Positions 51,076-59,485 of a DNA stretch of 64,000 bases are shown here, in pieces. The translations under genes and the position numbers were made by a program. This DNA is from Meiothermus sp. (GTDB taxonomy: Bacteria > Deinococcota > Deinococci > Deinococcales > Thermaceae). The notes beneath the pieces are model-generated. The model worked only from the letters and a program-made list of their open reading frames with translations, made no database searches and was not told the origin of the DNA. The DNA lies in the NCBI RefSeq assembly GCF_026004115.1, contig NZ_BPIM01000001.1, positions 682,001 to 746,000 of the forward strand, written 5' to 3'. Each line of letters begins with the position of its first letter. Within the stretch, counting starts at the first letter, position 1.

Positions 51076-51846
51076 TCAGTACGTTCCCAACGAACCCTGT
51101 TGTCGAGCCCTCCGGATGGCGCGTTGAAAGAGCCCGATCCCTAGCGCCAGATAGGCCAGGGCATTGACCCCGGCGAGGAGAAGAAGCTCCCAGCCAGGAT
51201 CTTGCCCTTGACCGAGCATAATTCGTAGCGCAGAAGCCGAAGGCACCAGCGGCAGGAGGGAGCCCAGAGCATTCCAAGGCAAGGTCAGCGCCTCAAAACG
51301 TACCAAGAAAAGACCCAATAAAACGTATTGTAGGACGCCCAGGAGTTGCCCTACCCGCTTGTAAACCAGGGCCAGCCCCCCCAACATAAGCCCCAGGCCC
51401 AGTGCACTGAAGGCCAGGGTAGCCAAGGGGAGAAGGGCCAAAGGTTGGAGATCCAGCCTTGCTCCAGAGGTAGCGAGAATAGATAGAAAAACCGGGATGT
51501 TCAACAAGCCAATATAGAGGATGGATAGGGCCGCACGAACCAGCACCAACCCCAACAGACCGGGGCGGGTGAGGGCCAGTTGCTCCATAAGACCCGTCAA
51601 TGCCTCCTCCGAAATGGTAGAGGCCGAAGTAGAGAGCAGGGAAAAGGCTAGGGTCCAGGCCAGGAGGCTGATCACCATAGCCTCCAGTCGCTCACCGAAG
51701 AGGGCCGAGCCGGCCAGGTAGCGCACCCCTATGAAGAAGAGGGCAAAGCCCACCGCCGCACCCATCACACCCCCAATGAGCTCCAGAGGATAACGGATAA
51801 TGGATCTCAAAAAGCGCCAGAACTCAATTTGGACAACCCGAATCAA
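51076..51846 (-). CDS. ABC-2 type permease
   Basis: 256-residue membrane protein with six predicted helices in ABC-2 exporter order (LIRVVQIEFWRFLRSIIRYPLE at the N-terminus; GLMEQLALTRPGLLGLVLVRA). TTG 51844-51846 overlaps the ATPase stop (TTGA) and is preceded by AGGAAGAG, so the long open frame to 52014 is not used. Forms an exporter with the upstream ATPase; the cargo may be the peptide encoded at 53864-54106, by context. Confidence 0.85.
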   Translation of the reverse strand: MIRVVQIEFWRFLRSIIRYPLELIGGVMGAAVGFALFFIGVRYLAGSALFGERLEAMVISLLAWTLAFSLLSTSASTISEEALTGLMEQLALTRPGLLGLVLVRAALSILYIGLLNIPVFLSILATSGARLDLQPLALLPLATLAFSALGLGLMLGGLALVYKRVGQLLGVLQYVLLGLFLVRFEALTLPWNALGSLLPLVPSASALRIMLGQGQDPGWELLLLAGVNALAYLALGIGLFQRAIRRARQQGSLGTY

Positions 51847-52790
51847 GGTCTCTTCCTTTCCCCTAGCATGCGCCAGAAAAGCCCCTCGAGGGAGAGGCTC
51901 TCCCGCTCCACCCGCTCGAGGGGTAGAGGATCCAAGATTCTGAGCACTTCCCACAGGACTTCCTCGCCCACCACCCGAACCGCTGCCCCCTCCACTTCCG
52001 CTCCACAGGCCCATAGTTTGGCAAGACGCGGATCCCCCTCTTCCAGGGGAGTCTGCAGCTCCAATCGGTAGGGATCGCCTGGAGAGCCTTGCAGCACCGC
52101 TTGTTTTTTCCCCTCCAGGGCCAACACCCCATCGAGAAGGATAGCCACCCGGTCGGCCAAGGCTTCGGCCAAGTCCATCTGGTGGGTAGTGAGGAGAATG
52201 GACTTGCCGTCATTCTTCAGCTGTAGGATCCATGTACTGATGGCTTCCTGGGCTTCAAGGTCTACCCCCAAGGTGGGCTCGTCCAGGAAAAGGATGGGGG
52301 GGTCGTGCACCAGCGCTACGACCAGGGCTGCCCTTTGTTGCTGTCCCCTGGAGAGGGTGCCCACAATTTGATTGGCCTTATCCAGAAGACCCACGGCCTC
52401 CAAGAACTCCAGTCCACGCTGCCGAGCCTGCTTGGGACTGAGTCCGCGTAGTACGCCAAAATAGACGAGATTCTCCAGGATGCTCAAGCGCCAGTAGAGG
52501 TTGCGGTTGCCCTCCAGCACCGCACCCAACCAGGTTCGTCGCTCTACCTGCGGTAGGCTTATCTGCCCACCATCCGGCTCTACCAGGCCAGCTAGTATCT
52601 TGACCAGGGTCGTCTTACCCGCGCCGTTGGGGCCCAAAAGGGTCAGGATCTCCCCCTGGAAGAGCTTTAGACTGATCCCCTTCAATGCCTCTTGCCAGCC
52701 CTTTCCCTTGGGATAGCGCTTGTGCAATTGATGGGCCTCCAGGACTGGGGCCGGGCTGGTGGAGTTGGCGCTCTTCATGCTTGGGTTCAT
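51843..52790 (-). CDS. ABC-2 exporter ATPase
   Basis: 315-residue ATPase with Walker [15 protein letters not shown], signature TLSRGQQQRAALVVAL (SRGQQ instead of SGGQ), Walker B ILFLDEPTLGVDLE and H-loop TTHQ. A C-terminal extension of about 70 residues follows. ATG 52788-52790 is the likely start, inside the preceding gene's last bases; ATG at codon 5 is possible. Pairs with the ABC-2 permease. Confidence 0.9.
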   Translation of the reverse strand: MNPSMKSANSTSPAPVLEAHQLHKRYPKGKGWQEALKGISLKLFQGEILTLLGPNGAGKTTLVKILAGLVEPDGGQISLPQVERRTWLGAVLEGNRNLYWRLSILENLVYFGVLRGLSPKQARQRGLEFLEAVGLLDKANQIVGTLSRGQQQRAALVVALVHDPPILFLDEPTLGVDLEAQEAISTWILQLKNDGKSILLTTHQMDLAEALADRVAILLDGVLALEGKKQAVLQGSPGDPYRLELQTPLEEGDPRLAKLWACGAEVEGAAVRVVGEEVLWEVLRILDPLPLERVERESLSLEGLFWRMLGERKRP

Positions 52791-52798
52791 GGTCGGCT

Positions 52799-53776
52799 CT
52801 AGAATATTCGGGCTTCCATGCCGGGGCATATGAAGTCAATGTGAGCGCCGGTGACCCCATCGCCAACGGCAAAATGGATACCACGCGCCCCCTCATTGAG
52901 CACCGAATTGACGCTCCAGTTGAGGTTGGAAGCCTCTAGACCCGGGTTATGGCTGATGGCCATTTCCACTAGCATGAGCTCGAGCCGAGGGTTCGAGAGC
53001 TCCCTTATTTCATCTGCGAAGTCTGCCCCGTCCACTGAACGCACCTCCTTCAGTTGTGAATTTTCTATAGTGACCCTCAGCGGGACTCTCCTTTGCTTGA
53101 CCAGGCCGCCTAACAGCTGCCATGCCCTAATAGGCAGTGAAGTCAGTTGAGCAGGCATTATTCTGTGATGAGCAACCGCTACCCCTGGAACTATAGCTTC
53201 GCCGTTAACAATGTATCCCGGGTGGAAAAGATCCTCGTTATCTGGAATCATAGCGATTTCAAAGAACATGCCTACTGCCTCCCACTCGCCTGGCAGTAAG
53301 CCTGCCTGAACGCGAGGGAGCATAAGATCTAGCCTCTCCTTCAGGACGATTTCTAGTTCGCCGTAGGCCCCCTTAAATTCGATGCGTTGAACATCACCCT
53401 TCTTTAGCAAGGAGATCCACTTCTCATTTTCCTTGGTAGCTTTAGTGAAGTCCGAGGAAGCAAGCAGCTCTACCGTATAGATGGCCGCCTCCAAAGAGGG
53501 GTCAAAAGCGACAAGGGGAATAATCAAAACCCGGCTGCCTTTGAAGTAGCGCTCGAGTTGAAAAAATGAGAATCCATCCGCTGTTGTAGGCAAAAGAATT
53601 ACATTTTTGTGCAGTTTCTTAGAGAGGTTTGATATCTCTTTCAACAAGGAAGATGCGATGCCTTGAGCTGTGAACCAATTAACCAAATCGAGATAATCCG
53701 TCACAAAAAGGGGCTTGGATTTTCCAAAAACAGGTGCCAAGGATAGTTCTAGCCTGTACTTCAAATCGCTCCCCAT
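52799..53776 (-). CDS. M29 aminopeptidase-like metalloprotein
   Basis: 325 residues; the C-terminal half resembles the M29 (AmpS/AmpT) aminopeptidase and NicX-type dioxygenase fold. Candidate ligands are Glu193 (NGEAIVPG), Glu271 (LVEMAIS), His301 (GIHFAVGD) and His312-x-Asp314 (GAHIDF). The N-terminal half is poorly conserved. Located between a small Cys-containing peptide gene and an ABC exporter, all on one strand, so peptide trimming or modification is plausible. AT content is higher than in neighbouring genes. Confidence 0.65.
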   Translation of the reverse strand: MGSDLKYRLELSLAPVFGKSKPLFVTDYLDLVNWFTAQGIASSLLKEISNLSKKLHKNVILLPTTADGFSFFQLERYFKGSRVLIIPLVAFDPSLEAAIYTVELLASSDFTKATKENEKWISLLKKGDVQRIEFKGAYGELEIVLKERLDLMLPRVQAGLLPGEWEAVGMFFEIAMIPDNEDLFHPGYIVNGEAIVPGVAVAHHRIMPAQLTSLPIRAWQLLGGLVKQRRVPLRVTIENSQLKEVRSVDGADFADEIRELSNPRLELMLVEMAISHNPGLEASNLNWSVNSVLNEGARGIHFAVGDGVTGAHIDFICPGMEARIF

Positions 53777-53863
53777 AATAACCCCCTAGAAATGCAGCCC
53801 CAGCTCAACCCTGGTAGCTTGGTCTCCTAAGCTAAAGGACTTGGTACCCTTGACTGGAACCGG

Positions 53864-54106
53864 CTAGATCCCCGCCGCACATGGGCAGGTTACTGAAGGG
53901 ATTTGTTCAGGGTTGTTGAGTTCTTTAGGAATCCAAGTGTATGCAACAGTATAACCGAAAAATCCAACGAAGGGCTTGTCAGCGCTGCTCCCTCCAAGGT
54001 TACACAGTGGGTTAGCAATAAGCACTGTAGCCTTCTTGTGGCGACCTTCCGACACAAAATTAAGCAACCTTGGTGCTTTTGACCTAAGCTGTACGGTTTT
54101 CTCCAC
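53864..54106 (-). CDS. Putative precursor peptide, 80 residues, Cys-rich tail
   Basis: 80 residues, GTG 54104-54106 with AGGTGG upstream. The N-terminal half is basic and hydrophilic (RSKAPRLLNFVSEGRHKK), the middle is Gly/aromatic-rich (FVGFFGYTVAYTWIP), and the C-terminus is SVTCPCAAGI with Cys74 and Cys76; another Cys is at 35. No known family. Position ahead of an M29-like enzyme and exporter makes a modified or secreted peptide plausible, but this is inference. Confidence 0.5.
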   Translation of the reverse strand: MEKTVQLRSKAPRLLNFVSEGRHKKATVLIANPLCNLGGSSADKPFVGFFGYTVAYTWIPKELNNPEQIPSVTCPCAAGI

Positions 54107-54179
54107 TCAGACCACCTCTCTGAGAAACCTTAAATCTGAGTTGGGGCTGCATTCCCAAATTTGTTGTAGCACCCCCCAC

Positions 54180-54288
54180 GTAACCAAACCCCCTCTCAGA
54201 ATGGTTACGTTCTTAACTCATTTTGGTTACCTTCCCTCTCATATTGGTTACCTTTTGACGGTTTTTGTCACCTTGCCCTTGCTAGGGT
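54180..54288 (+). promoter_or_regulatory. GGTTAC iterons and -10 box of small secreted peptide gene
   Basis: GGTTAC occurs at 54203, 54225 and 54246 (periods 22 and 21 bp), with a degenerate fourth unit GTCACC at 54267 and an inverted unit GTAACC at 54180. TAGGGT (54283-54288), ten bases past the last unit and six before the ATG, serves as -10; no -35 is evident. This is the arrangement expected for SARP-type activators, which bind repeats in place of a -35. Confidence 0.65.
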
Positions 54289-54294
54289 GAGGGT

Positions 54295-54435
54295 ATGCGC
54301 AGGGTGAGATGGTTTTTGTTGTCGCTGATTCTGCTGGCTTTGGGTTGGAAGGAATTGGGCTACGCCTGCACCCTCCCCGACTGTGTTCCACCGGGGGCGG
54401 TGCGCTCGGGGGGGCCTAGCGGTACTGGGCGCTGA
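54295..54435 (+). CDS. Small secreted Cys-pair peptide
   Basis: 46 residues: basic start (MRRVRW), hydrophobic signal segment (FLLSLILLALGW), then YACTLPDCVPPGAVRSGG with Cys25 and Cys30. No homology known. It begins six bases after a -10 box that lies behind activator-like iterons, and its 3' end overlaps that of the convergent TPR/SARP regulator by 20 bases. The layout recalls peptide-pheromone/TPR-receptor pairs; inferred only. Confidence 0.55.
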   Translation: MRRVRWFLLSLILLALGWKELGYACTLPDCVPPGAVRSGGPSGTGR

Positions 54436-56047
54436 GCCTCTTGACCCAGGATCGGGCCGCGGTGTAGCGGGGGTCTTGCGGGGGCAGGCGATGTAGGAGG
54501 GCCTCCCAGAGGGTGAGGTCGTCCGGGATTTGCTGGGCCAGGCAGTAGAGCAGCTCGAGGTCGGGCTGTTGCAGCACGGCTTCTTTGAGCTGCTCTTCGA
54601 TGCGGTGGCGCAGGAGCTCGATGCCCGGGGCCTGGCTTCTGGGCAGGAGGGGGCCCTGGTAGAGGGCCAGGGCTTGGTAAAGCTGGTTTCGTTCCAGGGC
54701 TTCTTGCAGTTGTAGAAAGTCGGCCTCGATGGGGCTAAGGAGCCGGTAGGGGCGGCTCTGGACTTCCAGGCCCTGCTGGCGCAGGCGGCAGAGCTCGCTC
54801 CGGAGGGCCTGGGGGTTGGGTGTGGGGTAGAGCTCTTGGGCCAGCTTCTCCCCTTCGATCCCCTCAGGATGAGCCAGCAGCAGAGTGAGGAGTTCTATGC
54901 TGCGGGGCCTCAGGTTGGGGAAGCCCTGGAGCTGGGCTTTTCCCAGGGTTTGCAGGTAGGGGGTGGCTTGGGTAAGCGGGGGAAGTTCCGCTGGCAGGAA
55001 GAGGGCTCTAGCCTCGGGGCGGAGGGCGTGGGCCATGCGGCGGTAGGGCTCGGGGAGGGGCTCACTGTTGAGTGCGCAGAGGTGGGCCACCGCCCGCAGC
55101 GCCTCCTCGGCCCACTCGGCTTCCAGGGTGGGCAGGCAGTCTTCCAAAAGAGGGCGGGCCTCGGGCTGAGGGTAGCGGTACAGTCCTTCGGCCAGCAGCA
55201 GCAGGGCCTGGGGCAGGGCTTGGTTAGAAGGTTGAGCTTTAGTCGCCCGCAGCAGGCGGGCAAGCTGCGGGTCTGCCGGGGGAGTCGGGCGTGAGGAGGA
55301 CGGGAAGCGGTCTTTGAACAGCAGCACCCAGAGGGGCAGGTCGTAGGGCAGCAGGTGGGGGCTATGGTAGCTACTTAGATAAGTTTGCAAGAGTTCCGGA
55401 TTGACCTGCCCCTGCATCCGCTGCAGCAGCAAGGCCAGCCACAGGGCGTAGTAGCGCACCGGGGGGGCCTCGTGGGCCAGCAAGGGGGGCAGGGATTCCT
55501 CGAGCGCAGCGAGGGGCTCCTCTCCGGCATAAGCCAGCAGGGTCAGCTCCTCCAGGCGGTAGTGGGGCTGCTCGGGGGCCTGCAGAGCGGCCAGGCTGGC
55601 GTAGGAAAGGGCTTCCCCCCACCGCCCCAGCCGCCTGAGGGTGCGGGCCAGGGCATGGGCCAGGCGGGCCTGCTCTCCGGCTGGGGCGCCCTGGGCTTGG
55701 AGCTGGTGAAAGGCTTCCTGCAGGGCCAGCAGGCCATCGGCGGGCGGGAGCGAGAGGCCCAGGTGGTAGAGGGTCAGGGGGGTCTGGGCCGCCTGGGCCG
55801 CGGCCAGGGCCAGGCGGCGGTAGGCGGCGTGGTCGCCCTGCCGGAAGGCGGCGAAGCCCAGGAGGGCCAGGCGTTCGGCGCTTTCTGTCTCCTCCCGCGG
55901 CTGCCAGGCCTCCAGCAGGGCTGCGGCCTCGGCAGGCTTTCCCAAGGACAGCAGGGCCAGCGCCACCGCTTTAGCATCCCCCTGCTGCTGGGCCAGCGCG
56001 AGGGCCTCCGCGTAGCGGCCCCGCCGGTAAAGGGCCAGGGCGTCCAT
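54416..56047 (-). CDS. TPR protein with SARP-like transcriptional activator domain
   Basis: 543 residues. The first about 380 are TPR-like helices rich in Leu and Ala (ALYRRGRYAEALALAQQQGD). A winged-helix region follows (LRPRSIELLTLLLAHPEGIEG...ALRSELCRLRQQGLEVQSRPYRL), then a BTAD-like helical tail (DFLQLQEALERNQLYQALALYQG). Domain order is reversed relative to Streptomyces SARPs. TATACT is six bases before ATG 56045-56047, so a leaderless mRNA is likely. A relative lies at 62787-64000. Confidence 0.82.
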   Translation of the reverse strand: MDALALYRRGRYAEALALAQQQGDAKAVALALLSLGKPAEAAALLEAWQPREETESAERLALLGFAAFRQGDHAAYRRLALAAAQAAQTPLTLYHLGLSLPPADGLLALQEAFHQLQAQGAPAGEQARLAHALARTLRRLGRWGEALSYASLAALQAPEQPHYRLEELTLLAYAGEEPLAALEESLPPLLAHEAPPVRYYALWLALLLQRMQGQVNPELLQTYLSSYHSPHLLPYDLPLWVLLFKDRFPSSSRPTPPADPQLARLLRATKAQPSNQALPQALLLLAEGLYRYPQPEARPLLEDCLPTLEAEWAEEALRAVAHLCALNSEPLPEPYRRMAHALRPEARALFLPAELPPLTQATPYLQTLGKAQLQGFPNLRPRSIELLTLLLAHPEGIEGEKLAQELYPTPNPQALRSELCRLRQQGLEVQSRPYRLLSPIEADFLQLQEALERNQLYQALALYQGPLLPRSQAPGIELLRHRIEEQLKEAVLQQPDLELLYCLAQQIPDDLTLWEALLHRLPPQDPRYTAARSWVKRLSAQYR

Positions 56048-56204
56048 GGGGGGAGTATAGCAAGCCGTGCCCCTCCCCACTTGAGGCTCGGGAACGAATG
56101 CCAAACTTTCGCCGGGTGCGGTTGTGGAGAGAACAGGAACAACCAGGTCTGCAAGGATCCGTATCGGCAATGTGGAGCATTCTAAAATGTGGTACGATTC
56201 AATT

Positions 56205-56474
56205 ATGAAACACCCCGTGGTGCAACAAGCCGTACAGCTAGGGGTCAAAGGGCGTCTGGTACTACCGGCTGGGGTGCGCCGGGTTTTGCGGCTGCGGGAG
56301 GGGGATCGCCTGCTGCTGCGGCTGCGGGACGATGGGGTAATCGAGTTGGTCAAGGCGGAGGAAGTTGTACTGGGGAGCAAGGGTCTGTTGCAGCGTCTCT
56401 ATCCGGCCCTGAAGGGGAAAACACTGGCTCAAGAACTGATCCAGGAACGGCGCAGGGAGGCCCTGCAGGAATGA
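56205..56474 (+). CDS. AbrB/SpoVT-type antitoxin
   Basis: 89-residue swapped-hairpin AbrB-domain protein (QLGVKGRLVLPAGVRRVLRLREGDRLLLRLRDDGVIEL) with a C-terminal helix that would bind the toxin. TACGAT lies six bases before the ATG. The following PIN gene overlaps by four bases. Together they form a type II toxin-antitoxin module autoregulated by the AbrB protein. Confidence 0.88.
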   Translation: MKHPVVQQAVQLGVKGRLVLPAGVRRVLRLREGDRLLLRLRDDGVIELVKAEEVVLGSKGLLQRLYPALKGKTLAQELIQERRREALQE

Positions 56475-56869
56475 GCGTGGTGCTGGATGCCTCGGCCTTG
56501 CTAGCCTACCTCAACCAGGAGGCGGGGGCTGAGGAAGTCGCTCGGCAGATGGTTGGGGGCGGTTTTATTAGCGCCGTGAATCTGGCCGAAGTCTACAGCA
56601 AGGTGGCCGAGTGGGGCCAGGACGTGCACCTGCTGGAGCAGGCCCTGGTGCGGCAGGGTTTGCTGGGGGGTGTATTGGAGGTGGTGCCCTTCGGCCCTGA
56701 AGACGTCCAGCTTGTAGCAACGCTGCGACCCTTGACCAAGGCCCAGGGGCTATCCCTGGGAGATCGGGTCTGTCTGGCGTTGGCTATGCGACTGAAATTG
56801 CCAGCCATCACCACCGACAGCGCCTGGAACAACCTGGAAGCAGGGGTTGAGGTGCGGGTGGTGCGTTAG
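56471..56869 (+). CDS. PIN domain toxin
   Basis: 132-residue PIN ribonuclease (VapC-like): [12 protein letters not shown] with the first Asp, [12 protein letters not shown] with Glu, [15 protein letters not shown] with Asp, and ITTDSAWN with Asp. Expected to cleave RNA unless bound by the AbrB-type partner. ATGA overlap with the antitoxin gene. Its stop overlaps the end of the comM fragment on the other strand. Confidence 0.9.
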   Translation: MSVVLDASALLAYLNQEAGAEEVARQMVGGGFISAVNLAEVYSKVAEWGQDVHLLEQALVRQGLLGGVLEVVPFGPEDVQLVATLRPLTKAQGLSLGDRVCLALAMRLKLPAITTDSAWNNLEAGVEVRVVR

Positions 56870-57325
56870 GGCAGGCTCCGCCTATAGGTCAGCGCCTCGG
56901 CCAGGTGGGCTTCCTGGATGGGTTCTGAGTTCGAGAGGTCGGCGATGGTGCGGGCTGTCCGCAGGATGCGGTCGTAGCTGCGGGCGGTGAGGGCTAAGCG
57001 TTTAGTAGCCGCTTGCAAGAGGGCCTCACTGGAGGGGGAAAGCACCGTGTGCTGCCGTAGCGCTCTACCGAAGAGTTCGCTGTTGGGCTTTCCCTGGCGG
57101 GCCTTCATCTTTTCCCGAGCCAGGCGCACCCGTTCCCGCACTGCGGCGGTGGACTCCCCTTCCGGGGCGCGGGCGAGTTCGGCGGGGGTGAGGCGGGGGA
57201 CTTCCACCACCAGGTCGAAGCGGTCGAGCAAGGGGCCGGAGATGCGGTTCACGTACCGGGTGCGCTGGGTAGGGGTGCAGCTGCAGGGTCTTTCCGGGTC
57301 GCCGTGCCAGCCGCAGGGGCAGGCG
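56866..57325 (-). pseudogene. comM: comM (YifB/Mg-chelatase-like) C-terminal fragment, long copy
   Basis: Encodes the last about 153 residues of ComM, a helicase-like AAA+ protein used in natural transformation: [56 protein letters not shown]. Homology stops abruptly near 57325, where unrelated sequence encoding a small HTH protein begins on the other strand; the N-terminal two thirds with Walker motifs is absent from the window. comM is a known insertion hotspot for genomic elements. Confidence 0.8.
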
Positions 57326-57356
57326 TGTGCAGGGCAATCGGGGGATTCCCGTTCAG

Positions 57357-57536
57357 GTGGGGTACGTTCTTCCCCGCAAGAAGCCGGGGCCGGTGGGCAA
57401 GATAGAGCTACGAGCTTTGTTGGTAGACGAGCACCGCCGGACAGGAGCCGGTGCCCGCAGCCTGGCTCGGAAGTATGGGGTGAGCAGCGGGACGGCCTGG
57501 AGGTGGGTGAGTGGGAAAAGGGCTAAGCGCTTTTGA
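57357..57536 (+). CDS. Small helix-turn-helix protein, possible transposase fragment
   Basis: 59 residues from GTG 57357, ending [25 protein letters not shown], a clear helix-turn-helix like those at the N-terminus of many transposases. Short, without a catalytic domain, and placed exactly where comM is broken. Its end overlaps the convergent VapC gene by 14 bases. Could be a remnant of the element that disrupted comM. Confidence 0.5.
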   Translation: MGYVLPRKKPGPVGKIELRALLVDEHRRTGAGARSLARKYGVSSGTAWRWVSGKRAKRF

Positions 57537-57933
57537 GGTTGTGTTCCTGCAGGGGGCTATGGCCCGCGATGGTCGCAAAGTGGGCATCGCCAAAGTGCCA
57601 CAGTTCACAGCCATGCACCAAGGCCGCTCCGGCGATCAGCAAGTCCACCGTAGGTACCCGCTGGCCGGAACGGGCCAGTTCGTAGGCCAGCTGGCCAGCC
57701 ACCCCCGCCTCTTCGCTTCCCAAGGGTAGCCAGAGCAGGGCCTGCAGGTCAGCGGCGAGAAGACCGTAGTCTTTCTCGCTCTTTGCGCCGGACAGAAGTT
57801 CCACGGCAATCGGCGCTAGGACCGCGATCTCATGTACCTCCAAGGCGTTACCCAGGGCTTGCTTGACCTGGCGGGCACCCATGGGGTGATAAAACTCAAT
57901 CCAGGCCGATGTATCTACCAAGATGCGGGCCAC
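57523..57933 (-). CDS. VapC-type PIN toxin
   Basis: 136-residue PIN domain: MARILVDTSAWIEFYH, AVLAPIAVELLSGAK, PTVDLLIAGAALVHGC and GDAHFATIA carry the acidic residues. GTG 57931-57933 overlaps the antitoxin stop by one base (TAGTG), so the two are co-translated. Predicted to cleave structured RNA. Confidence 0.9.
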   Translation of the reverse strand: MARILVDTSAWIEFYHPMGARQVKQALGNALEVHEIAVLAPIAVELLSGAKSEKDYGLLAADLQALLWLPLGSEEAGVAGQLAYELARSGQRVPTVDLLIAGAALVHGCELWHFGDAHFATIAGHSPLQEHNLKSA

Positions 57934-58139
57934 TAGCGGGACTCCCGCAGCGCGCGCAGGGTTTCCTGGGTGAGCTCGAGCTCCACCCGCCCGGCGTGGG
58001 CCCGGATGCCCCGGCGGCGCTGCTGGCGCACCAGCTCCTGCAAGGCCCGCTCGATGGCTTCCCGTTTGGTGCGCACCCCCAGCACCCGGCGGGCCTCTTC
58101 CAGCAGGGCTTCGTCAATTTCGATGGTCATGCGGGGCAT
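57933..58139 (-). CDS. VapB-type antitoxin
   Basis: 68-residue ribbon-helix-helix antitoxin of the VapB type: MTIEIDEALLEEARRVLGVRTKREAIERALQELV is the DNA-binding core; the charged tail (ELTQETLRALRESR) should bind the PIN toxin. Start ATG 58137-58139, or codon 4 (58130). TATACT at 58149-58154 (minus strand) is nine bases upstream. Confidence 0.88.
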   Translation of the reverse strand: MPRMTIEIDEALLEEARRVLGVRTKREAIERALQELVRQQRRRGIRAHAGRVELELTQETLRALRESR

Positions 58140-58413
58140 GGTGTTTCGAGTATACACGCCCTCGCGTGCATTTAAGTGTGCTTCTAAGTCAGATGTAACA
58201 GTCAAGACCCCAACCACCCCGTGACCCGCTTATGGGCGGGCATCTACAGTAGGCTGGATGGCAGAGTCATGGCCGGGGTCAACGTCCTGGGGATTAACCT
58301 AAGTGGAGACATCATCTCCTAGGGCGCAATTGTCCCCGAAACCCCCCTGCTGCCCGAGTTTTCCAGGTGCTGGCGTGGAGTTGGGCTCACCCCTTGCCCC
58401 TGAAGGAGGCGAC

Positions 58414-58845
58414 ATGAGAGCTGCGACCTTGATATTGCTGACCCTTAGCCTGAGTGCCTGTAGCCTGCTCTACCCGGTGTATCCCATTGAGGCTAAGGTG
58501 GTAGAAGGCACTTACTCCCGCTCCATCTTGGAGAGTGACGGCTACTGGGTGGTCACCAAACATTTCGATAGCGATATCTTCTATTTCACCCTGCGCAAGA
58601 CCGACACCGCTGATCCTGCTCTGGACAACCAGTGGTTCTGGCTCACCGCTGAGTCCTCGGGGTATGACGTTAGCCTCTATCCACAGCAAGTGCAGCTAGG
58701 CCAGATGGTGTCGCTTAGGGTCCGTAACAAGCCCGGTCAGCCACCCCCTCCCGCAGATCGGCGGATCGTGGGGGTCTTGGTGAGTTGGCAAGAAAAAACC
58801 CGATCCATACGCTTCGTGGTGAACGACCTCAGCGCGAGAAGGTAA
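58414..58845 (+). CDS. Predicted lipoprotein, first gene of exported-protein operon
   Basis: 143 residues with lipobox LSAC (Cys16). The mature part contains many aromatic and polar residues (DGYWVVTKHFDSDIFYFTLRKT, DNQWFWLTAESSGYDVSLYP) and looks like a beta domain. No family recognised. AAGGAGG precedes the ATG. It opens a rightward operon of four exported proteins and an Lnt-like enzyme. The 58140-58413 gap shows no clear promoter. Confidence 0.8.
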   Translation: MRAATLILLTLSLSACSLLYPVYPIEAKVVEGTYSRSILESDGYWVVTKHFDSDIFYFTLRKTDTADPALDNQWFWLTAESSGYDVSLYPQQVQLGQMVSLRVRNKPGQPPPPADRRIVGVLVSWQEKTRSIRFVVNDLSARR

Positions 58846-58852
58846 GGTCGGC

Positions 58853-59485
58853 ATGTTTAGGAGGAGAACGGTGAAAGCAGTGGGTTTGGCGGTGTTGGCG
58901 GGCTTGGCCTTGTTGGTGGCCGGTTGTGGCACGCAAAAGGCCACGGACTCGGTGGGCAAACGGGTGATGACGGCCTCGGATTCCCTCGACTATTTCAACG
59001 TCAAAGACGTTGGAGAGGTAAAACCACTTCCTAAGGGCAAGCTTTACCTGACGGCACAGGACATCCGCGCCAGGGGCGATCTCAGCACCCAGTCGCTCCA
59101 AGTCCTCTCGACCAACCCGAACGAGGGATATATCGAGGTCGGAGACTGGTGCATACCGAGCGGTGTGTACCAAGGTTTGCAGGAGACCACCCCGTACAAC
59201 GTGAGCGTGGAGGCGATGAACGTGCTCGAGGGGTCGGAGCTCCAGTTCCTGTTCAACGCCACCCCCGACGAGATGCGATCGGAGCTGGAAAAGGTCGGGT
59301 TGAGCGTGCGCGACGTGCGTGAGCTATCGGTGGACGGCGAGTTGAGCATTGACGACTTGAGAACGCTCGCGAGTATGGCCGACCAAAGAAGCGCGCCTGC
59401 AAGGCTGGCTGTGATGAGCGGCCGTAGCTTCCGCACCATTCTCGAGAGCCGGATCGCTGCGCGTCAGGGGAGGAATGTACGATGA
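58853..59485 (+). CDS. Predicted lipoprotein, second gene of exported-protein operon
   Basis: 210 residues with lipobox VAGC (Cys25). The mature region includes a possible helical part with repeated acidic turns (ATPDEMRSELEKVGLSVRDV, VDGELSIDDLRTLASMAD) and one further Cys. No known family. Only seven bases after the previous gene and overlapping the next by four (ATGA), so all are co-transcribed. Confidence 0.8.
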   Translation: MFRRRTVKAVGLAVLAGLALLVAGCGTQKATDSVGKRVMTASDSLDYFNVKDVGEVKPLPKGKLYLTAQDIRARGDLSTQSLQVLSTNPNEGYIEVGDWCIPSGVYQGLQETTPYNVSVEAMNVLEGSELQFLFNATPDEMRSELEKVGLSVRDVRELSVDGELSIDDLRTLASMADQRSAPARLAVMSGRSFRTILESRIAARQGRNVR

